Below the pieces are notes generated by a model. The model was given only the letters and a program-made list of their open reading frames with translations. It made no database searches and was not told where the DNA came from. A stretch of DNA of 64,000 bases, taken from assembly GCA_015501585.1 (NCBI GenBank), contig JADNRY010000276.1, positions 1-64,000 of the forward strand, in the 5' to 3' direction. Both the position numbers and the translations under genes were made by a program. Source of the DNA: Rhodocollybia butyracea (Eukaryota > Basidiomycota > Agaricomycetes > Agaricales > Omphalotaceae). Shown in pieces: positions 11,291 to 23,778 of this stretch; the first letter of the stretch is position 1; each line of letters begins with the position of its first letter.

Positions 11291-12458
11291 ATAAGTACTA
11301 TGCCAATGCGTTACTTGAGGGAAGGAATTATGAGGGAAGGCATCCCTTGCACTACAACCCCCAACAAGCTATGTTAAGATGTGGACTTTACAGTCTGTAA
11401 CAATGGACCAGAACAATCCCGAGGAAACCGTAGAGGTCTATTCGCGGCACCGGTTGTAACCGTGAGGACGGTAGAAACATGCTTAGCGGTCCTGCGGAAA
11501 GCTACGTACCGGGATAGCCTTGGCAAATCAAAACATTTGATCTTAGAAATCATACACGGAAGGTCTTATCCGTTAAAGCCGACTATCGGGAATCACTTGT
11601 ACATACTCAGCGCAGTTGCTCGAGACTATCATAAGTGGTGTCGTTGGAAAGCTAGACAACAGGCCTTCTTGAGAGAATGTTAATCACACTCAGGATGGAC
11701 AGAACTATCTGAGGAATAGAATGAAACTCACCCAAGGGAAACCGGGCAGCGAGTGATCATGAAGCGTAAAGGTACTCCTGACCCCGGAGAATTGTGGAGT
11801 AATCAGAGAAACCTCGCTCGGATCAAAACACTCTAAAACTATGTTAATCCTCACGAAATCATATTTTACCTCTGATATATACCCAAGAATGGACTATTTC
11901 TTTACTGTGTGTACCATATATAGGCTGGAGTTTCCTTTCCGGGCCAGATTCCTCTGTTCCACTCTCTTTCCGTCTCTCTCCGTATCTGTTTCATCTATTT
12001 TTTGTATTAAACTCTCTCTACTCAGTATATAAGCCAGACATATTTATTCAATAAGACAAGTTACTTGCCACCTCCCCTGTACGAGATTGGTTGTGTTCCT
12101 TCACCTCAGAGGATCTTTCCCTTGATTTGTATGTTAGGAAGTGAGCTCTGTAGAACATCCTCGGGACTAGTAGCGTGATGCTTCTCTACTTAACTACGAG
12201 TTGGTTGTTAGTTTCTTCACCTAGTAAGTAGCTGGTCACCTCTAAGAGTTGTCCAAGCTTAGTTACCCATGTTAACGCAACGGTCTTGAACCTGGAGCAA
12301 CCGCGTGCATACCTCCGATACTATCAAACTTTCCCTCGGGGAATCTCTGACAACCCGCCCTCGCTCCCTTACATATCGATAGTCTGGTTAGGTGCGGTAA
12401 TGTTTTTGTTAGGTTATTTTATAGCACCTTTCACACACCTACATGTAAATACCCAAAT
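10634..12458 (+). mobile_element. Solo-LTR-like element, 1.8 kb, copy 1
   Basis: AGCGG flanks both ends (10629-10633, 12459-12463), and the mirrored right arm lacks this insertion, so the borders are firm. The 5-bp duplication fits an LTR retroelement. A TATA-like CAGTATATAAGC lies near 12023, where an LTR promoter would be. A diverged second copy lies at about 40052-41852 in the same orientation. The ends read TATTAGGCCT...CCCAAAT, not the usual TG...CA, which is odd. The frame at 11381-11683 is open for 100 residues but resembles nothing I know. Confidence 0.7.
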
Positions 12459-13208
12459 AGCGGGCCGAAGGCCCGCCAGCAAGATTTGCAATGTTTCAAT
12501 GCTTGGAGCCTCCTGTTATGTGTTACGCATTGCAAAATCCCCATGCTTGGGGGTCCTGTTACACATTATGGGAGCATCTGGTCATAATTATACAGTACTC
12601 TGAGCATACAGATAGGCTACAGATAGGTTACATCAAGTGTACAGATAGGCTATAGATAGTCTAGTAGGCAAAACCAGGGATACAAATAGGCTATGAATGG
12701 TCTGCAGATAGGCTACAGATTGGTCACATCAAGGGTACAGACAGGCTACAGATAGATTACAAGTAGGCAACACTAGGGGTACAGATAGGTTACACCAAGG
12801 TTACAAATAGACTATAGATATGGATGGGCTACAGATAGGCCACTCTGAGGCTACAAATAGGCCACAGATAGGTTACATTAAGGGTACAGATAGGCTATAG
12901 ATATGCTACAGATGGATGGCATGTAGGCAACACCAGGGGTACAAATTAAAGATTGCCACAACTCCAGGATGCCGGCAGGTACTTCCAAGTATATCAAATG
13001 GGCTATGGATGGTCTAAAGATAACCTACTCTGAGGATACAAATAGGCTACAGATATGTTATATCAAGCATCCAGATAGGCTATAGGTAGGCTACAGATAG
13101 ATTACAAGTACGCAACGCCCAGGCTACAAATAGGCTATAGATGGGCTACAGGTAGGCTACTCCAAGGCTACAAAAAAGCTACAGATTGGTTACATTAAGA
13201 GTACAAAT
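12459..13208. repeat. Foldback left arm, segment 3
   Basis: It begins with the rest of the MITE-like insertion (GCGGGCCGAAGGCCCGCC palindrome, to about 12600), then minisatellite. The reverse complement occurs at 15756-16532. Confidence 0.85.
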
Positions 13209-13728
13209 TAGTGATGTGCGGGGCTGGGCTGGGCCTCAAGCCCACAGGCCAGGCCAGGCTTTAGCGGGCTGGCAGGGCCTCCTGAAAGTAAGGCCCATGC
13301 CCAGAGCCCAAGCCCAGGCAATGAAGGTGCAATAATTTTACTTGTTCTGTGAACTTTTTGGCCCTCTATATACATTAATCCCAGTACATATTCAACTACC
13401 TTCACCCCCATGCATCCTTAATGACTGTATATCTAAGTACTAGAATACACCAAGATTGTGTAACTTTGTGTCAGCAGATAGACATGTCTCCACATTTCCA
13501 GAGCTTTAGTGAAAAAATTGTGAAAAGTTTGGGGGTTATGAGCAGTTGTAGATTTGGTAGTAATGAGACTCTGACACTTAGTATGGTTCTATAGTCATGC
13601 TAAAGGTAAAATTCTCGATATCATTGGAAAAATAATGACTGGGAAAAGCCCAGGCCTTGGGGATTCAAGCCTGAGCCCAAGGCCCATTAAGGCCTGCTAT
13701 AACCTGCCATGCTCCAACACCGCTCTGG
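13209..13728. mobile_element. hAT-MITE relic at the arm/loop border
   Basis: It begins TAGTGATGTGCGGGGCTGGG, the terminus of the 50198 and 57719 MITE family. The first about 120 bp are mirrored at 15660-15755, so the inverted arms extend into this element. The inner end near 13728 is degenerate (GCCATGCTCCAACACCGCT) and no target duplication is left. Confidence 0.6.
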
Positions 13729-14714
13729 ACCCCATCTGTAGACCATCCATAGTCTATTTGTACCCTTGGTGTTACCTTGTAATCTATCTGTAGCCTATCT
13801 ATAGTCTATTTCTAGCCTTGGTGTAACCTATCTATTGCGTATTTGTAGCCTTAGCGTAGCTTACCTGTGGCCCATCCATAGCCTATTTGTTCCCTTGGTG
13901 TTGCCTACTTGTGATCTATATGTAACCTTTCTATAGCCTATTTGTCGTTGTAATAGGCACCTGAGGGTAAACTGACAGCAATGAGTGTATTTCTGGTTGT
14001 CCTCTCCATGACAGTCAGAAGAGAGAGACAAACGGATGCAGAAGCATCTGCTGACTACAGCTTTATACCTATGTTAGATTACAAGGTGATAATGACAAAT
14101 CCTAATCCAAAATTTGTAGCCTTGGTGTTGCCTCCTTGTAATCTATCTGTAGTCTATCTGTACCCTTGATGTAACCTATCTGTGGCCTATTTGTAGCCTT
14201 TGAGTAGCCTATCTGTAGACCACCCATAGCCTATTTGTAGCCTTGGTGCTGCCTCCTTGTAATCTATCTCTAGTATATCTGTAGCTTATCTGTACCATTG
14301 ATGCAGCCTATATATCTGTATATCTGTAGCCCCAGAGTAACCATCCATAGTCTATTTGCACCCTTGGTGTTACCCCGTAATCTATCTGTAGCCTATCTAT
14401 ACTCTATTTCTAGCCTTGGCGTAGCCTATCTACTTCATATTTGTAGCCTTGGAGTAGCTTATATGTATCCCTTCCATAGCCTATCTGTACCCCTGGTGTT
14501 GCCTACTTGTAATCTATCTGCAGCCTATCCATACCCTACTTGTAGCCTTAGTGTTGCCTATCTGTAGCCTTGGAGTAGTCTATTTGTAGCCTAGGCATTG
14601 CCTATGTTAGGTTTGGTTTAGCGCCCTGGTAATGCCTCCTTGTAATCTATCCTGTAGCCTATCTATAGTCTATTTGTAGCCCTGGTGTTGCCTACTTGTA
14701 TCATGGAACTAGAC
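13729..14714 (+). repeat. Loop minisatellite in opposite orientation
   Basis: The same minisatellite appears here as GTAGCCTATCTGTAG, that is, in the right-arm orientation, interrupted at about 13945-14112 by about 170 bp of unrelated sequence. No gene is evident. Confidence 0.75.
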
Positions 14715-14719
14715 AATTA

Positions 14720-15239
14720 TGTCAAGAAGTGAACCATTTATATAGTCTGGGAAGCATATCAGGTCAGACCTGATATTGTGGCCTTTTGGTCCGATTGAAG
14801 CGCATGGCTGTCTTTCCAGAGTCATGTGACTTTTACAGGATATCAGGTCTGCCCGGTCACCGGTTCAATCCTGCGAGAGGTCAAGCAGGCTCTTGCCCAT
14901 GTGGCTGAGGGATCAGTGATGGTCCCGGGGCCAGCTATATAAATGGTTTATGTCATCAACCCAGTAGTATGGGTACCAATAGGAGCTTGATGGCTGGCTT
15001 TGGGGGTTGCATATCACATGGCTGGGCGGATTAAATGACAACTAAGTCCATCTAATTGACTGACGGGTGTGTAGCTGCATGTCAAGCATCTCAAGGGCTT
15101 GATGCACTGAAGGGGGATGTACTGTCAAGAAGTGAACCATTTATATAGTCTGGGAAGCATATCAGGTCAGACCAGATATTGTGGCCTTTTGGTCCAGTTG
15201 GAGCGCATGGCTGTCTTTCCAGAGTCATGTGACTTTACA
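14720..15239 (+). mobile_element. TRIM: miniature LTR retrotransposon (520 bp)
   Basis: LTRs at 14720-14837 and 15123-15239 both start TGTCAAGAAGTGAACC and end TTTACA. The 5-bp target duplication AATTA is exact (14715-14719, 15240-15244). A purine-rich GAAGGGGGA lies just before the second LTR, as a polypurine tract should, which sets plus orientation. The interior of about 285 bp has no coding capacity. Full structure, size and duplication fit a terminal-repeat retrotransposon in miniature, which depends on another element for movement. Confidence 0.92.
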
Positions 15240-15659
15240 AATTATATCCGGGAATGGACATTTAAATCCACCATCAGAGTTAGATGCCCCTTCCCTCACA
15301 TTATGGTGAATTTCTTTCATAATGCATATTACATGTGTTGCTTTCAAAATTAGAGAGCTTCTGTCTGAACAAAATGCTCATATATGTCTTGGTCAGGCTT
15401 GAAAACATGCCAGTGTACAAATTGAGACATACACAGGATTTGATCTACTAGGCCCAGATTCAGTTGTGCAGCAGATAGAAACTGGGGTTGAAGGAGATAG
15501 AAGTCATGTGTGCAACAGGTGCATACATATCAAAATAGTTGACTGCAGGAACCTGAGAAAACCCTTGAGCAATTCCGCCACATCTTTTCTGCCTTGAAAA
15601 TATATTCAACCTACAAAGAGGGTACAGATAGTCAATAATAGACTATGGATAGGCCTACA
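15240..15659. other. Rest of the loop, no gene seen
   Basis: Unique sequence with no convincing coding frame. A short minisatellite patch, TACAAAGAGGGTACAGATAG, occurs at about 15611 and matches the left arm near 2016. Confidence 0.5.
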
Positions 15660-16532
15660 AACTGCCTAGGGCTTGGGCCTTACTTTCAGGAGGCCCTGCC
15701 AGCCCGCTAAAGCCTGGCCTGGCCTGTGGGCTTGAGGCCCAGCCCAGCCCCGCACATCACTAATTTGTACTCTTAATGTAACCAATCTGTAGCTTTTTTG
15801 TAGCCTTGGAGTAGCCTACCTGTAGCCCATCTATAGCCTATTTGTAGCCTGGGCGTTGCGTACTTGTAATCTATCTGTAGCCTACCTATAGCCTATCTGG
15901 ATGCTTGATATAACATATCTGTAGCCTATTTGTATCCTCAGAGTAGGTTATCTTTAGACCATCCATAGCCCATTTGATATACTTGGAAGTACCTGCCGGC
16001 ATCCTGGAGTTGTGGCAATCTTTAATTTGTACCCCTGGTGTTGCCTACATGCCATCCATCTGTAGCATATCTATAGCCTATCTGTACCCTTAATGTAACC
16101 TATCTGTGGCCTATTTGTAGCCACAGAGTGGCCTATCTGTAGCCCATCCATATCTATAGTCTATTTGTAACCTTGGTGTAACCTATCTGTACCCCTAGTG
16201 TTGCCTACTTGTAATCTATCTGTAGCCTGTCTGTACCCTTGATGTGACCAATCTGTAGCCTATCTGCAGACCATTCATAGCCTATTTGTATCCCTGGTTT
16301 TGCCTACTAGACTATCTATAGCCTATCTGTACACTTGATGTAACCTATCTGTAGCCTATTTGTATGCTCAGAGTACTGTATAATTATGACCGGATGCTCC
16401 CATAATGTGTAACAGGACCCCCAAGCATGGGGATTTTGCAATGCGTAACACATAACAGGAGGCTCCAAGCATTGAAACATTGCAAATCGTGCTGGCGGGC
16501 CTTTGGCCCGCTTATTCATTTACACATATAGC
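15660..16532. repeat. Foldback right arm, segment 1
   Basis: Inverted copy of 12459-13330. It starts with the mirrored MITE end (GCCCCGCACATCACTA, ending 15755), then minisatellite, then the MITE-like piece from about 16375. It is cut at 16532 by the hAT element, whose target duplication CATATAGC is 16525-16532. Confidence 0.85.
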
Positions 16533-16879
16533 TAGAGATGTCCAGGAGTCCGGGTCTTCCCAGGTACTCGCAGGTAAGATCCGTGGGAAAACCCGCAAGT
16601 ATATGACTCGCGGATCCCAAGATCCGTTTCCCACGGGTCAGCGGCAAGTCGCAGGTCAGACTTTACAAAATTTTGACTGACTTGCGGGTACTTGCAGGTA
16701 CTTGCGAGTGGAACAAGTCAACATATAATACTTGTATGTAAGGTGAGAATTACAATAAAATATTTAAAGCTACGGAGAAATTTTGATCACTACAGTAAAA
16801 CGGAACGACTACCAAGGGCCCAAAGGCTCCAACTCAGGCATGTCATCAAAAGTTTTGACATCTTCTGCAATCAAATGAT

Positions 16880-17860
16880 TCAAATCTGATGAGATAAAGA
16901 TGTTAGTGTTGAATAGAGAATCGAGATCAGTTGAAGGTACATACCAAGACCAAACTTTATCTTATGGGATACAGACCTGGCAACCTGGCCCAACGGTGTC
17001 AACGGACCTTCAGCATCAAGGATTGTGGCCCAAAAAGCAAGATGGACACTGTCAGGCTCAGACGGCTTGACTGCATTCACTGCTAGGTTAATAACATGAG
17101 CAAGGCAGGGTTTTCCCTGGAAAAAATAACAGTTACAGTGATATTATTCATGAAGACTGGAGAGAAGAAGAAAGAATCTCACGGAAAATGAAGTAGGTTT
17201 CAGCCCGTAAGCGAGGTCAGATGGTAGGTAGAGAATATCACTGGATAACTGGAGAATAAAGGGAAGTGGATGAAATAGGAGGTGGGGGAACAAAAGAACA
17301 GTATCCTGTTCAAGATGAGCAACAGCAACGGCGGCGGATATCATCTTAAGAGAATGTAGTGGAAGAAAATGAGAGCAAATGTTTAAGATAACGTGACTCG
17401 TAACTAGTATATTGACAATAGGAAGTGCACAAGTTAAGGCAAAGCTATCAGGAAGACTAAGAAAGATGAGACACATATTCACAGCTTAAGAGAACAATGC
17501 TAGGTAACACGACGAAAGGAATCAAAGGCAGATATCCTGAAAACAAAATCAGTATTCAAAAATTACCAACCAAAGGGATGGATTCACCGGGGGAGGGCCA
17601 ATGACATGGCGCATAGCTTCGGAACGTCCAGGATCGTACCATGGAATATGAAGCCGGTAGCAGCGCAGAAGTGATGGCGGGAACAATGTTCTCGACGGGA
17701 GGCATAGAGGCGGCTGAAGACTTTTGAGCATTTTCGGCAAATAAATACATGGCAAGCGTGGCCATGAACATCGTTGGAGACAATGGAGTCTGTGCTAAAA
17801 AAATCATGCATCGGCGTGGACATGGTGGAACGAGAGAAAGATAGTAAAGGAGTGAACAAA
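16880..17860 (-). pseudogene. Second hAT transposase-like fragment
   Basis: A BED-finger-like stretch (about 17820-17600: HACHVFICRKCSKVF ... REHCSRHHFC) is followed, after a clear intron acceptor TTTTTTCCAG, by an exon at about 16952-17118 with CLAHVINLAV, the 'C.AH.LNL' motif of hAT transposases. Both are minus strand, opposite to the main transposase. Between them the reading is fragmentary and the C-terminal dimerisation region was not found here. I read it as the N-terminal part of a diverged transposase relic; it could also be a poorly resolved gene with several introns. Confidence 0.45.
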
Positions 17861-17943
17861 CAAACAATAATGTTTCATAATATTAGTTCATGACCAGTAA
17901 ACAAAGCAAAAAAATACTTCTATATACAACTCTGGCAGGATAG

Positions 17944-20190
17944 CTAAGCAATGTTAGGCATAGCAGGTAAAGCAATGTGGGGGATGGAAGCAGGACAACG
18001 ATATGTTTTAACAAACATACGCACATAGTAATTAACCAGCACCTTCTCAACCGATTCTAGAGCACTCTGATTGACTTCAAGGGGAAAAGGCTGGCGCAGG
18101 AGAGCTGGCTTGGGACCGGGCCAAGACTGTACTACCTGATAGAATGCTTTAATGAATGGAATCCTCGAGGGAGGGCTGTGCATTGACGACGGGCCAGGAT
18201 AACTGTACTGGGGACGATACGGAAGGCCAGGCCAGCAAAGGAGTATCTCAGCTTCCCTCTGCAACCAAATCTCCCTTGCCATGGCGTCCTCTTCAGTCTC
18301 TCCTTGGGGCTCAGGAACAAGGTGCGCATCAAGCGTAATAAATTCCATGCGATAATTGATCTCTCAGATGACCTCGCGAAACAACCTGATGAATTACCAA
18401 ACCAGCAGCACTGAGAGAGACAGGAGCATTGTTCCACCAAGCCTTTGCATCCTCGAGATTGGTCACATCGATGGTAATGCCTATAGACTGCGAGTCAGAT
18501 ACAAGTTTTGTAAGTTCTTTAAGCATTCAAGCGCACCGCACGGAATTCGACAACTTGTAGCCACCGATGACTGTCTCAAACAGAGCTTTCCAGTCCTTGT
18601 TTCGATAGAATTTCCGGTTTGAGAGACTGAGCCGCCAGAGAAATGCGGGTTGGACACGAAGCCAAGCGAGAATGCGGTTGTTACGAATCACATTGGATGG
18701 GGTAAGGAACAACGAAGGATCAGGAACGGGACTAGGGAGCAAGGAGGGGCCGGTATGATTATAGAGATCGGCAAGCTTCTTGTTAGCCTCAGCCCACCAA
18801 GGAAGGCAATGAGGAAAGCTCAAATGGACAAGGACTTCAAAGCGATTGCGTGTCTCTGGATCCCCTGCAAAACGAAAATGTAATTAGCACAGTAGGACCC
18901 ACAGGATACACAGAACGCACCAAGTTTAGCCTTCTTTGAAGGCGGCGGAGCTGTCACCCACGACAAACTCGTAACATCAACAGAATCTAACACCGGTGTT
19001 TTTGCCGCCCTAGCCTCCGCAGCACCTAACGTTGAGGCGACACTGGAACAAGAGGAAACGGGACCCCTGAAGCGCATGGATGTTGATGAGTCCAAGTCCT
19101 CGAAACTGCCAATTAAGGAGATGGAAAATTGCTGGTGAACAAAGGTCGCCATCCGTATGTAACGCTTGTACCTGCCAGGAAGGCTACTGTAGATGATTGG
19201 ATGCGGTGGATTACAATCAGAGATGTCCAACTTCATGTCTGAGTCGCGAATCGGAAGTAAGTTGCCAGTAAAATCAACATCGAGGGGAGGGACAACACAA
19301 CCAATCTCAACGCTCGCGTGGTCTGCCCATGGATGAACAAACCAAACAGGGATGCCAATGCAAAACAGGTCCGCGACGGAATCAACAATGTCTGTGAATG
19401 CACCAATCACCGACGAATCAAGAGGAAAGCTCTCGTCAATGTTTTCTAGTCGCGGTAGCCAGTCCTTTAGCCATTTTGCGCATGCATGCGTCTCTAAAAA
19501 AACACGCTGAAGACAGGCGAGCTGCAAAGAAACAATGTTGGGAGCACCGGGGGGCGAGAGTCGAGCCATCAGTTTGTTCAATTGGTCTCTTCCTCGCACA
19601 AGATAAGGGTCATTCCTAATGTCATTAGGAAGCTTCGACAACGTATCACGAAGGTCCATGCACATGTCATGCACATTGTGGGCGAGAGCATCAGAGATAT
19701 GGACAACCCCCACCAAACCAGGCACCTCAACAGGAAGATAATCCCAAGCATCTAGTTGGTACCAGGCAAAACGAAGAGGATGACTGCTGGAGTCGTTAGG
19801 AGCTGGAATGATTGCCAGGTGGCCAATGCTTCTGTGAAAGGGCCGAGGCCACCAGCACGGGTCGTCTTTGCCAAAGTTATTGAGATGACGCAGACGTGTT
19901 TCGCACAGGGCGATTGGAGCAGGGATGAACATCATATTGGGAGTGGTTACAATAAGCCCATAGGATCGGATAGCTTGCCCCCTTCAGGATCTTTGATCTC
20001 GAGAACTGCTTTCAGTGTTGGCCGCCATTTCAAGTCATCGTAAGGTATAGTGGTACCACGATAAACATCTCTGAGCTGCTGTTCTACGACAGGAAAGGAC
20101 AAGTCGGTTGTGGCGTAAGTAAGTAGAAGGTTCCAGCATTCCAGTTCTAATTCAGCTGGAGACAAGGGGTTCGATGGAATATCAAACATC
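17944..20190 (-). pseudogene. Companion gene of the hAT element, unknown function
   Basis: Likely start MFDIPSNPLSPAELELECW at 20190. A shift or an unrecognised splice near 19947 leads to the long exon 18923-19935 (CETRLRHLNNFG; WWPRPFHRSIGHL; FCIGIPVWFVHPW). An intron of about 55 bp (18868-18922, GTGCGT...TTGCAG) follows, then 18527-18867. A TGA at 18527-18529 sits in an otherwise unbroken frame that continues to 18380, and the C-terminal part (EFITLDAHLVPEPQGE) runs to a stop at 17944. The protein would be about 700 residues, with no motif I recognise. It diverges from the transposase across about 640 bp, so both may share a promoter region. A role in transposition is conjecture. Confidence 0.55.
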
Positions 20191-20836
20191 GCGAGTGATG
20201 GATGTAGAGAACGACAGAGAAGTTGGATGTATGCAAGTGAAGCAACCAGAAGTCCTAAAGGCTGACACCAATAAAACAACGAGCACAAAAGGATGAATCC
20301 AATTGTGCGGTGAAGGGATGACTCCAATCACCGTTGGAGGCAACGACGAGCGCGAAATGGAGTGGGCGATGAACGACGATGGTGGGGGAAGAAGGACAAG
20401 TACGATAAGCGCTCAAACAGGTCACGCAAAACTTGCGAGTCAAGTCTCTGCTGGCATCTCGGCACTAGTGAAATCTGGGCGCTAACAGACTTGACAATTT
20501 TTCTAGTCGGGCGCTAACCCAGTCGCTCTTGTATTGCTACCGTCACTTGGTCTTGGTTGTCACCGCTGTTGACATCGTGGAAGACTCCTCTACACCCCAG
20601 AATTGGCGTCAGCCTTTTCGACGCCTTGACAATTGGCTTCAGCCTTTTGTCATGCACTTGGAGCCATCCTTGTGCGCGGCGCAGTCGTTTTTGAGATGGA
20701 GACTGTGTTGATAGCTGTTTGGGAATATTTCGGGAAGTCTCCACAATGGATTGGACCACTTCGGTCATTGGTTTTTGCTATATAAGGTGCGGTTAATTCT
20801 TGTCTTTTCTTTTGTTCCTTTCTTACTTTCCTTATC
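20191..20836. promoter_or_regulatory. Divergent intergenic region with TATA box and repeated motif
   Basis: TATATAAGG at 20778-20786 lies about 50 bp before the transposase ATG and is a good TATA box. A word close to AATTGGMKTCAKCCTTTT recurs in both directions (minus at about 20279-20298; plus at about 20602 and 20630) and again inside a transposase intron (about 21342, 21369). It could be an element-specific binding site. Confidence 0.5.
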
Positions 20837-23778
20837 ATGGGCACCTCTAAATGTACTCAAAAGAAGAAAGCTGTCCCTGCTCGTGCTTCTTCTCATTCTT
20901 CCATCTCGGTGGCCTCCTCTCCCGCACCTGCTACCACTGCTGTCTCTCGTCGCTCATCACAATCGAAACATCCTCGTGGGAGCTTGCCTGGTCAGCAGGC
21001 CTTGATGAAGGAAGTCAGTCAGATGGAGGGACTCCTTCTTGTACAAAGAGGATTCGCATTGGAACGATCGTCGATAAGGCCTCTCATTTCACGGAAGGCT
21101 TCACTGAAGGCGCAACAAATGAGGAGATTCTTAGTACGTCCGTTAACACATCTTTTATTACTTTCACACTAACTTCTTTAGAGCTGCAGATGGCTGGTTG
21201 GAGTTCTCCGTGTTACAAGCACTATTTCATGCCCCCTTCCATCGACGACGCTAATCCGGCTATTGTTTGATACAAGTTTGTCTGCAAAAGGTGCTAATCT
21301 ATTTCAAATTATATTGCATTGGTGTCTACCTTTGTTTTCACAATTGGAGTCATCCTTTTGTGCCTTTCTAATTGGATTCTTCCTTTTGTGAATTCAGTTT
21401 CCTTGCCTCGCACACACCCTAATTGAGGGCATCACAGCAATCCTAAGAAGTTTGTTGTCCGCGCTCGCCACGATGATGCAACAAGCAATCTTGCTTGTCA
21501 TGTCAGAGTTTGTAATGCTCGTCATGCTGCCGCCCCTCCTGGTCAGCTCACTGTCCCAATGTTTGCTGGAGGATCGACGTATACGGACCAGAAGCTTTGC
21601 CTTCTGATCGTTAAGTGGTGCGCTTGTAATAGCCGTCCAATGCTTATTGTGGACGACGAGGCGTTTGTGGAAATTCTCCACATGATGTACTGTAATGTTA
21701 TTATTCCAAGTTGCCAGACTGTCTCGCGCGACATCAAATCTGTATTTGACATCGCACAGAAACATGTGAAGACTTTCCTAGCAGATACTCCCAGTTGTAA
21801 GCATAGCATGTTGGATGTCTGGTCATCCCCCAATGTTATTTCTGTCCTTGGATTTGCTATCACGCTTCTTGACGAGAACAACAAAATGGCAAGTATTGTA
21901 CTTGATTGTATTAGGTGAGGTTTCTATCTTTGTATATAGCTATGAACTGATCTTATGTTGCCTTAGGTTAACAAAATTGCACACAGGGAAATACTTGGCC
22001 AAAAAGGTAGCTGAAGTTTTTGAAGAGTACGGTTTGGTCAACTCGATGCTTGGCATGACCATGGACAATGCTTCCAACAATGATACCTTGCTCTATGAAA
22101 TCCCCTCCCTTCTTCCTTCTACTGCAACTGTTGGGAACAAGTATCATATCTGTTGCTTCGCCCACATCCTGAATCTTTGTTGGAAAGCCTTCCTCTCTCT
22201 TTATGATTCATCAAAAAAGGCCCTTCGCACGGATGGAGTAGCTCAACCAGCCGGTCCCACAAGTGGGAGTGACGGACACAGTGATGATGAGGAAGATGAG
22301 GAGATGAGTGACGGGGAGGATGGCACTGGCCTTGTTGAGGATCAGGCTGCTGACAGGGATGATGGCGACTGGGAGCAAATTGAGGACCTTTGTTGCTCAT
22401 TAACGGAGGTTTCCTGGCTCAGTGCGGCTGATAAGGAATTTGGGCGTACCACAATCAAGAAGGTATTAAACCACTTAATTCTCTGGTTTGTTTCCTATGT
22501 TTAACCCTTTGTAGTTATGTTGTATAGGCACTAAGTTTCGCAATTCCTCCACTCTTCAAGATGAACTCAAGCAAGCTTGTGACTTTCTCAAGATTCCTCA
22601 AAAGAAGATGATCCGCCCAGTTGATACTCAATGGAATACCTTTGCAGATGTCATTCCCCGTGCGCTTGAACTCCGTCCAGCGCTGGATTGTCTCATGAGC
22701 CAGCCCAAGCATAATAAGGGTAAGGGTTGCCTTGGACACTTGAAGCTTTCTATCGCAGAGTGGGGTTTAATGGCTGAACTGAAGCCAATGTTAAAAGTTT
22801 GTTGTTCTATTTCTTATATTTCCTTTTGCTGACTTGATACAGATTTTTCAAGATATTACTACACGGATGTCTTTCTCAGCTCGGCCACTCGTGGCTGATG
22901 CCATTCCGCTCATTGATCTTCTTGAAGAACGACTCCAACAACTTGTACAGGACCCTTCTAAGTTGCTCATTCTACATGCATCCGCTGCCAAAGGTCGTGC
23001 TATCTTAAACAAGTATTACTCAAAAACCGATGATTCTAAGATGTATTACATGTGCATGAGTAAGTGATCCTTGCTCATTTGTTTTGCTTCTCACATTACT
23101 TGCAGTGTTACATCCTAAATACAAGCTTGCTTATTTCCGCAAAGCCCAATGGGAGCCTGATTGGATAGAAACTGCACGTAACTTGCTCCGTGATGAGTGG
23201 GAGACACAATACAAGCCTACCATCGATGCTTTCTTTCTCGAACCTCCATCTGATGTTCCTGCAGCTGATATAGTAAGTGTTGTTTACATCTAGGTGATAT
23301 GTGTTAACTTTGTGTTTAGGATGTTGATGGCCTTTTCAAGGAGCTTGACAGTTTTGGTCGCTCCAGTGCTGCAGATGTAGTCGATTCTTTTCTCAACACT
23401 CCCCCGGATGCCAAAACTGATCCTATCAAGTATCATGTTTCTCGATTGGACAATATTGGAGCCCGAGTTTCTCCCCATGGTGCTTTTGCTCGCATGGCTT
23501 TGGATTTTCTTACTGCCCCAGGTATAGTTCTAGATTATCTTAGTGATTTTTCTTCTGATTCACTTTGTTAGCTACTTCTACTGATGTTGAACGACTTGTT
23601 TCACATGGTGGTCTCCAAGTGCCCAAACGTCGTCACAATCTTGCCTTTGAAACTTTGCGCTGCCTCATGGTCCTGCGCTCATGGTGAAGCTGGCTTAGTT
23701 CCTCTTGATGTTGTTTTGGAGTACTTTCGTAATTTGAAGAGTCGTCGTAAAGGCAAGGGTAAACAAACAATTGTCTGA
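20837..23778 (+). pseudogene. hAT transposase with BED zinc finger, decayed
   Basis: A basic, Ser-rich start (MGTSKCTQKKK) is followed by the BED-type finger (SPCYKHYF ... YKFVC ... ATSNLACHVRVC, about 21195-21515). The RNase H-like core has the first Asp in MLDVWSS (about 21810), the second in GMTMDNASNND (about 22055) and CFAHILNLCWKAF (about 22155), then an acidic insert and DTQWNTF (about 22620). The C-terminal dimerisation motif is TSTDVERLVSHGGL (about 23578). Short GT-AG introns fit at about 21914-21965, 22463-22528, 22796-22842, 23060-23105, 23273-23319 and 23521-23572. In-frame TGA codons at 21268 and 21424 and a shift near 23690 suggest it no longer makes active protein, unless my splicing is wrong in the finger. 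Confidence 0.85.

Noticed and set aside
13208..13411. 67-residue minus-strand protein rich in Gly, Pro and Leu
   Set aside because: It is a translation of the GC-rich MITE end; similar false frames occur in the MITEs at 50198 and 57719.
14855..14885. tRNA gene suggested by GGTTCAATCC (B-box-like)
   Set aside because: No matching A box or cloverleaf was seen; it lies in the interior of the TRIM.
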